This document shows positions 61,455-64,000 of a stretch of 64,000 nucleotides of DNA, piece after piece. This DNA comes from Nguyenibacter vanlangensis (GTDB taxonomy: Bacteria; Pseudomonadota; Alphaproteobacteria; Acetobacterales; Acetobacteraceae): NCBI RefSeq assembly GCF_038719015.1, contig NZ_CP152276.1:3861501-3925500 (forward strand), given 5' to 3'. Position 1 is the first letter of the stretch. Each line of letters starts with the position of its first letter. The position numbers and the translations under genes were made by a program. The notes beneath the pieces are model-generated. The model was not told the DNA's origin and made no database searches. It saw only the letters and a list, made by a program, of their open reading frames with translations.

Positions 61455-62642
61455 TTGACGACACCGACATATGGCGGGGGAACGCTTCCCACGGGGGTCC
61501 GCTCGCGCATGATCCGTGGGGTCAATGGCCTCGATGTCCATATTCTCGAGGCCGGTTACGAAAGCTCAGGCAGGCCGCTCGCACTGCTTCTGCATGGCTT
61601 TCCGGATCTGGCTTACGGCTGGCGGCATCTGATTCCGATCCTGGCCGATGCCGGCTACCATGTCGTGGCACCCGACCAGCGGGGTTTTGGCCGCACCACC
61701 GGTTGGGTGAACGGCTATGATGCCCCTCTTGGGCCCTTCAGCCTCTTGAATATGACGCGTGATGCCCTCGGACTGGTTTCGGCGTTGGGGTTTCGACGGA
61801 CGGCGATGCTTGTCGGGCACGATTTCGGCTCGCCCGTGGCGGCCTATTGTGCGCTGGCCCGACCTGACGTCTTTCCCTCGGTGGTGCTGATGAGCGCACC
61901 GTTCCCCGGTCCGCCGGCGTTTCCGTTCAACACTGCGGAAAGCGAGGCAGCGTCGGTCCAACCGAACAATCAATTTCAAAATTTGGCGACGGCGCTGGCG
62001 GCGCTGGACCCGCCGAGAGCGTATTATCAGCAATATCTCAGCGGGCGGCGGGCGAATGATGACATGTGGCACCCGCCTCAGGGTTTACGCAGATTTCTTC
62101 GCGCATTTTTCTACGTCAAGAGCGCTGACTGGCCAGGAAACAAGCCCTATCGGTTGAAGGGAGGAACCGCCGCAGACCTTGCACAGATGCCTACTTATTA
62201 CGTGATGGATCTCGGCAAGACGATGCCTGAGACGGTGGCTCCATTCGAACCGTCCGCCGCCGAGGTCCAGGCCTGCAAATGGCTCACTGAGCCGGAACTT
62301 GGGGTGTACACGGAGGAGTATGGCCGCACCGGGTTTCAGGGCGCCCTGCAGGCTTATCGCGTCTTTTCCGACCCTGACCTAAACGCTGAGTTGCGCCTGT
62401 TTTCGGGCAAGGCGATCGATGTCCCGTCGCTCTTCATCGGCGGGAAGAGCGATTGGGGCACCTATGCGGCGCCGGGCGCGCTCGATCTTATGAGGACGAG
62501 GGCGGCGACGAGGATGGGTGGCATCGCGTTGATTGACGGTGCCGGTCACTGGATCCAACAGGAACAGCCGGCTCGGCTCGGCGCGCTCCTGCTCGCCTTC
62601 ATCAACGAGGTTGGTGGGACGGATCAATGGTCAGTTCGCTGA
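61455..62642 (+). CDS. Epoxide-hydrolase-like alpha/beta hydrolase
   Basis: 395 residues from a TTG at 61455, chosen because GGAGG (61443-61447) stands 7 bases before it; the in-frame ATG at 61440 has no such site. LALLLHGFPDLAYGWRHLIP (oxyanion HGFP), VVAPDQRGFGRTTGW, the nucleophile elbow LVGHDFGSPVAAYCA (Asp nucleophile, as in epoxide hydrolases and haloalkane dehalogenases), GGKSDWG and DGAGHWIQQEQP (His). Longer than simple epoxide hydrolases, with a large cap. Under TetR control; substrate unknown. Confidence 0.82.
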   Translation: MTTPTYGGGTLPTGVRSRMIRGVNGLDVHILEAGYESSGRPLALLLHGFPDLAYGWRHLIPILADAGYHVVAPDQRGFGRTTGWVNGYDAPLGPFSLLNMTRDALGLVSALGFRRTAMLVGHDFGSPVAAYCALARPDVFPSVVLMSAPFPGPPAFPFNTAESEAASVQPNNQFQNLATALAALDPPRAYYQQYLSGRRANDDMWHPPQGLRRFLRAFFYVKSADWPGNKPYRLKGGTAADLAQMPTYYVMDLGKTMPETVAPFEPSAAEVQACKWLTEPELGVYTEEYGRTGFQGALQAYRVFSDPDLNAELRLFSGKAIDVPSLFIGGKSDWGTYAAPGALDLMRTRAATRMGGIALIDGAGHWIQQEQPARLGALLLAFINEVGGTDQWSVR

Positions 62643-62808
62643 AGCGTTCTTCGGGCTCCGCCCATCAAACGGACGCGGCACCATCGCCTGGGCCGGGGCG
62701 ACCGAGACAAAGAAGGCGATCGACGCGGCGCAGTCAGCTTTCAAGGGCAGGTCGATGACGCTCGCCGGTGAGCGTGCGGCGGCGTTGCCGGGCACCTCGC
62801 GGAGCATG
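62620..62808 (+). pseudogene. N-terminal remnant of an aldehyde dehydrogenase
   Basis: Overlapping the end of the hydrolase gene in another frame: RINGQFAEAFFGLRPSNGRG then TIAWAGATETKKAIDAAQSA and AGERAAAL. This follows the ALDH N-terminus (INGxFxE...R.PxxGxxIA.....T..DxxxAxxxAxxAF...ERA..L) at low similarity. No further ALDH sequence follows. Confidence 0.4.
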
Positions 62809-62873
62809 TCTCTGATCGGCGTGCCGAAGCTCGGCCTCGTTCGATTTGGGGGCGGCGACGTGCGAGCTTCTGG

Positions 62874-63029
62874 TCAGCTCGCCCCGGCCCAGGCCACCGC
62901 GTCAGCCCCTGCGGGGATCCGCACGGGACTTGAGGGATCGGTCACCGCGCGCCATACGGCTTTGGCGACATCCTGCGGATGCGTGATCGGTCCTGGTTCG
63001 CTGAATCCAGCCATGAAGCCCTTGACGAG
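62874..63029 (-). pseudogene. C-terminal remnant of a short-chain dehydrogenase
   Basis: The minus strand reads LVKGFMAGFSEPGPITHPQD then VAKAVWRAVTDPSSPVRIPA and GADAVAWAGAS-stop. EDVAxAVWRAxTDPSxPxRIPAGADAVA is the familiar C-terminus of one SDR group. About 51 codons remain; a TAG closes the frame upstream at 63030-63032, where the opposite-strand AraC similarity begins. Confidence 0.6.
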
Positions 63030-63338
63030 CTACGCCGGATGCACGAAAGCCCGACCAAGACGTGGACCGTCGCACAATTGGCGAAGGAGGCTGCGCTTTC
63101 CCGTTCGGCCTTCTTCGAACGTTTCAATCGGGCCGTCGGCCTGGCACCGATGACCTACTTGCTGAACTGGCGCATGGCTCTGGCCAAAAACATGCTCCGG
63201 CGGAGCGAGGTTGGTATCGCCGAGATCGCGCAACGTGTCGGCTACGGCTCCGCGAGTGCTTTCAGCGTCGCCTTCACCCGCCATGTCGGACTGCCGCCGG
63301 CGCGCTATGCGCGGCAGCAATCCGTTCCTGCGCCCTGA
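63030..63338 (+). pseudogene. AraC-family regulator truncated to its DNA-binding domain
   Basis: Open from 62979, but AraC similarity starts only near 63035: RRMHESPTKTWTVAQLAKEA, then LSRSAFFERFNRAVGLAPMT, YLLNWRMALAKNMLRR and VGYGSASAFSVAFTRHVGLP, both helix-turn-helices intact. The N-terminal cupin-type sensing domain typical of this group (~180 residues) is missing, replaced by an antisense SDR relic. Possibly still translated as a free DNA-binding domain. Confidence 0.65.
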
Positions 63339-63384
63339 CCGATGCGGGCGGCGCATCCGGCGACCGAGCGAAGCGGGGAATGGC

Positions 63385-63439
63385 TTGACTATAAGAGCAT
63401 ATGCTCCTATATGCTCCGTATTGGAGCATATGCTCTTAT
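63385..63439 (+). promoter_or_regulatory. Promoter with 17-bp-arm operator filling its spacer
   Basis: TTGACT (63385-63390), then exactly 17 bases, then TATATG (63408-63413): a near-consensus sigma-70 layout. The 17-bp spacer is itself the left arm ATAAGAGCATATGCTCC, and its perfect complement lies at 63423-63439. Each arm contains the palindrome GAGCATATGCTC. Controls the gene at 63459. Confidence 0.75.
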
Positions 63440-63458
63440 GTTCGCGCGGAGTAGAACC

Positions 63459-64000
63459 ATGAGCGAAGCTGACTTTCTCGTAAGCGGCGCGACGGGCCGG
63501 ACCGGCGGCGTCGCCATAGACGAACTGTTGAAGATGGGTAAGCGCGTCCGTGCCTATGTGCGCGCCGATGATGAGCGGGCGGCTGCCCTGAGGGCGCGCG
63601 GCGTCGATATCGCGGTCGGGGATTTCACCGACATCGACCGGATCCGGGCTGCGATGGAAGGCGTCAAATCGGCCTATTTTCTTTATCCGATTGCGCCCGG
63701 AATCATCGGAGCCGCCGCCTATTTCGCGCAAGCCGCGAAGGAAGCGGGCGTCGCCTCGATCGTCAACATGTCGCAAATTTCGGCGCGCCGGGAGTCGGCG
63801 AGCCATGCCGCGCAGGACCATTGGGTGTCCGAACGGGTGTTCGACTGGTCTGGCGTGGCGACAACCCACATTCGCCCGACCTTCTTTGCCGACTGGCTGG
63901 TGTACCCGCATTTCGCCAAGGAAATCTGGGCGAAGAAAAAGATCGAATTCCCCTTCGAGAATGGCCGCCACGCCCCGATCAGCACTGACGACCAGGGACG
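63459..64000 (+). CDS. NmrA-like NAD(P)-binding oxidoreductase, cut by the window edge
   Basis: At least 180 residues, open to the end of the window. Rossmann motif FLVSGATGRTGGVAIDELLK (GxTGxxG), VRAYVRADDERAAALRARGV, GDFTDIDRIRAAMEGV, AYFLYPIAPG and a central IVNMSQISARRESAS. Resembles NmrA/QorB-type quinone reductases and NADP sensors. GGAG stands ~8 bases upstream. The large palindrome before it implies tight repression by a regulator that is not identifiable here. Confidence 0.82.
   Translation, partial: MSEADFLVSGATGRTGGVAIDELLKMGKRVRAYVRADDERAAALRARGVDIAVGDFTDIDRIRAAMEGVKSAYFLYPIAPGIIGAAAYFAQAAKEAGVASIVNMSQISARRESASHAAQDHWVSERVFDWSGVATTHIRPTFFADWLVYPHFAKEIWAKKKIEFPFENGRHAPISTDDQG

Noticed and set aside
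61330-61458. A 42-codon frame with a signal-peptide-like stretch just before the hydrolase
   Set aside because: Its ATG is the first base of the palindromic operator and it has no ribosome-binding site; hydrophobic stretch noted but not called a gene.
1-64000. CRISPR arrays, tRNA, rRNA, replication origin
   Set aside because: No regularly spaced repeats with spacers, no tRNA-like cloverleaf ends or rRNA-like stretches were noticed in reading; a dedicated scan was not possible.

Overview
This is a GC-rich (mostly 65-72% by eye) bacterial chromosomal window with alphaproteobacterial character. Gene families, codon usage and heavy insertion-sequence load point to Acetobacteraceae (a Gluconacetobacter-like acetic acid bacterium). 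That placement is inference: no rRNA or tRNA gene is visible to anchor it.

Layout. 1-4.1 kb: edge-truncated winged-helix regulator divergent from a DHA2-type efflux pump, then a histidine kinase translationally coupled to a lipoprotein. 4.36-9.7 kb: ECF sigma factor, membrane anti-sigma candidate and periplasmic metal-sensor-like protein closed by a strong terminator, then small envelope proteins (glycine-zipper lipoprotein, EF-hand protein, Pro/Tyr-rich protein) and a lipoprotein pseudogene broken by a frameshift, a 60-bp palindromic insert, an IS1182-type element and a dispersed palindromic repeat. 9.8-21.8 kb: ordinary accessory metabolism arranged as regulator/enzyme pairs (SDR and MmyB-type regulator, TetR and GST, zinc dehydrogenase, SulP transporter, sugar-phosphate-isomerase-like protein plus 2OG-Fe dioxygenase with a LysR, two exported cupins).

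21.9-35.6 kb is the centrepiece: a complete aerobic nicotinate catabolic locus, nicR<->nicT, nicC-nicA-nicB-(uracil-type permease)-nicX-nicF-nicE-nicD-(tannase-family esterase). It encodes every step nicotinate -> 6-hydroxynicotinate -> 2,5-dihydroxypyridine -> N-formylmaleamate -> maleamate -> maleate -> fumarate. Catalytic residues are present, and several fall at or close to the numbering I recall for the Pseudomonas putida enzymes. Two members are unexpected: a UraA-type permease inside the operon and an esterase at its end. A GTATAC-centred motif occurs upstream of nicT, upstream of nicC and twice upstream of the first TonB receptor, suggesting one regulon that includes outer-membrane uptake.

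36-48.3 kb holds three related TonB-dependent receptors, an intact IS4-family element with a 10-bp target duplication just upstream of the second, an unknown lipoprotein and a CocE/NonD-type hydrolase. 48.7-54.8 kb has a LysR, an oxyR/katA divergent pair with a 39-bp dyad between them, a 50-residue lipoprotein overlapping katA, an exported protein and fumC.

54.8-64 kb is a mosaic accessory region. It opens with remnants of three unrelated genes (asparaginase-type hydrolase, integrase-type transposase, carboxymuconolactone decarboxylase). It continues with regulator/oxidoreductase pairs (LysR|SDR-GST, GlxA-type AraC|SDR, TetR|hydrolase), more remnants (MmyB-type regulator, aldehyde dehydrogenase, SDR, AraC) and an edge-truncated NmrA-like gene behind a striking operator/promoter. 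No CRISPR array, tRNA, rRNA or replication origin was seen.
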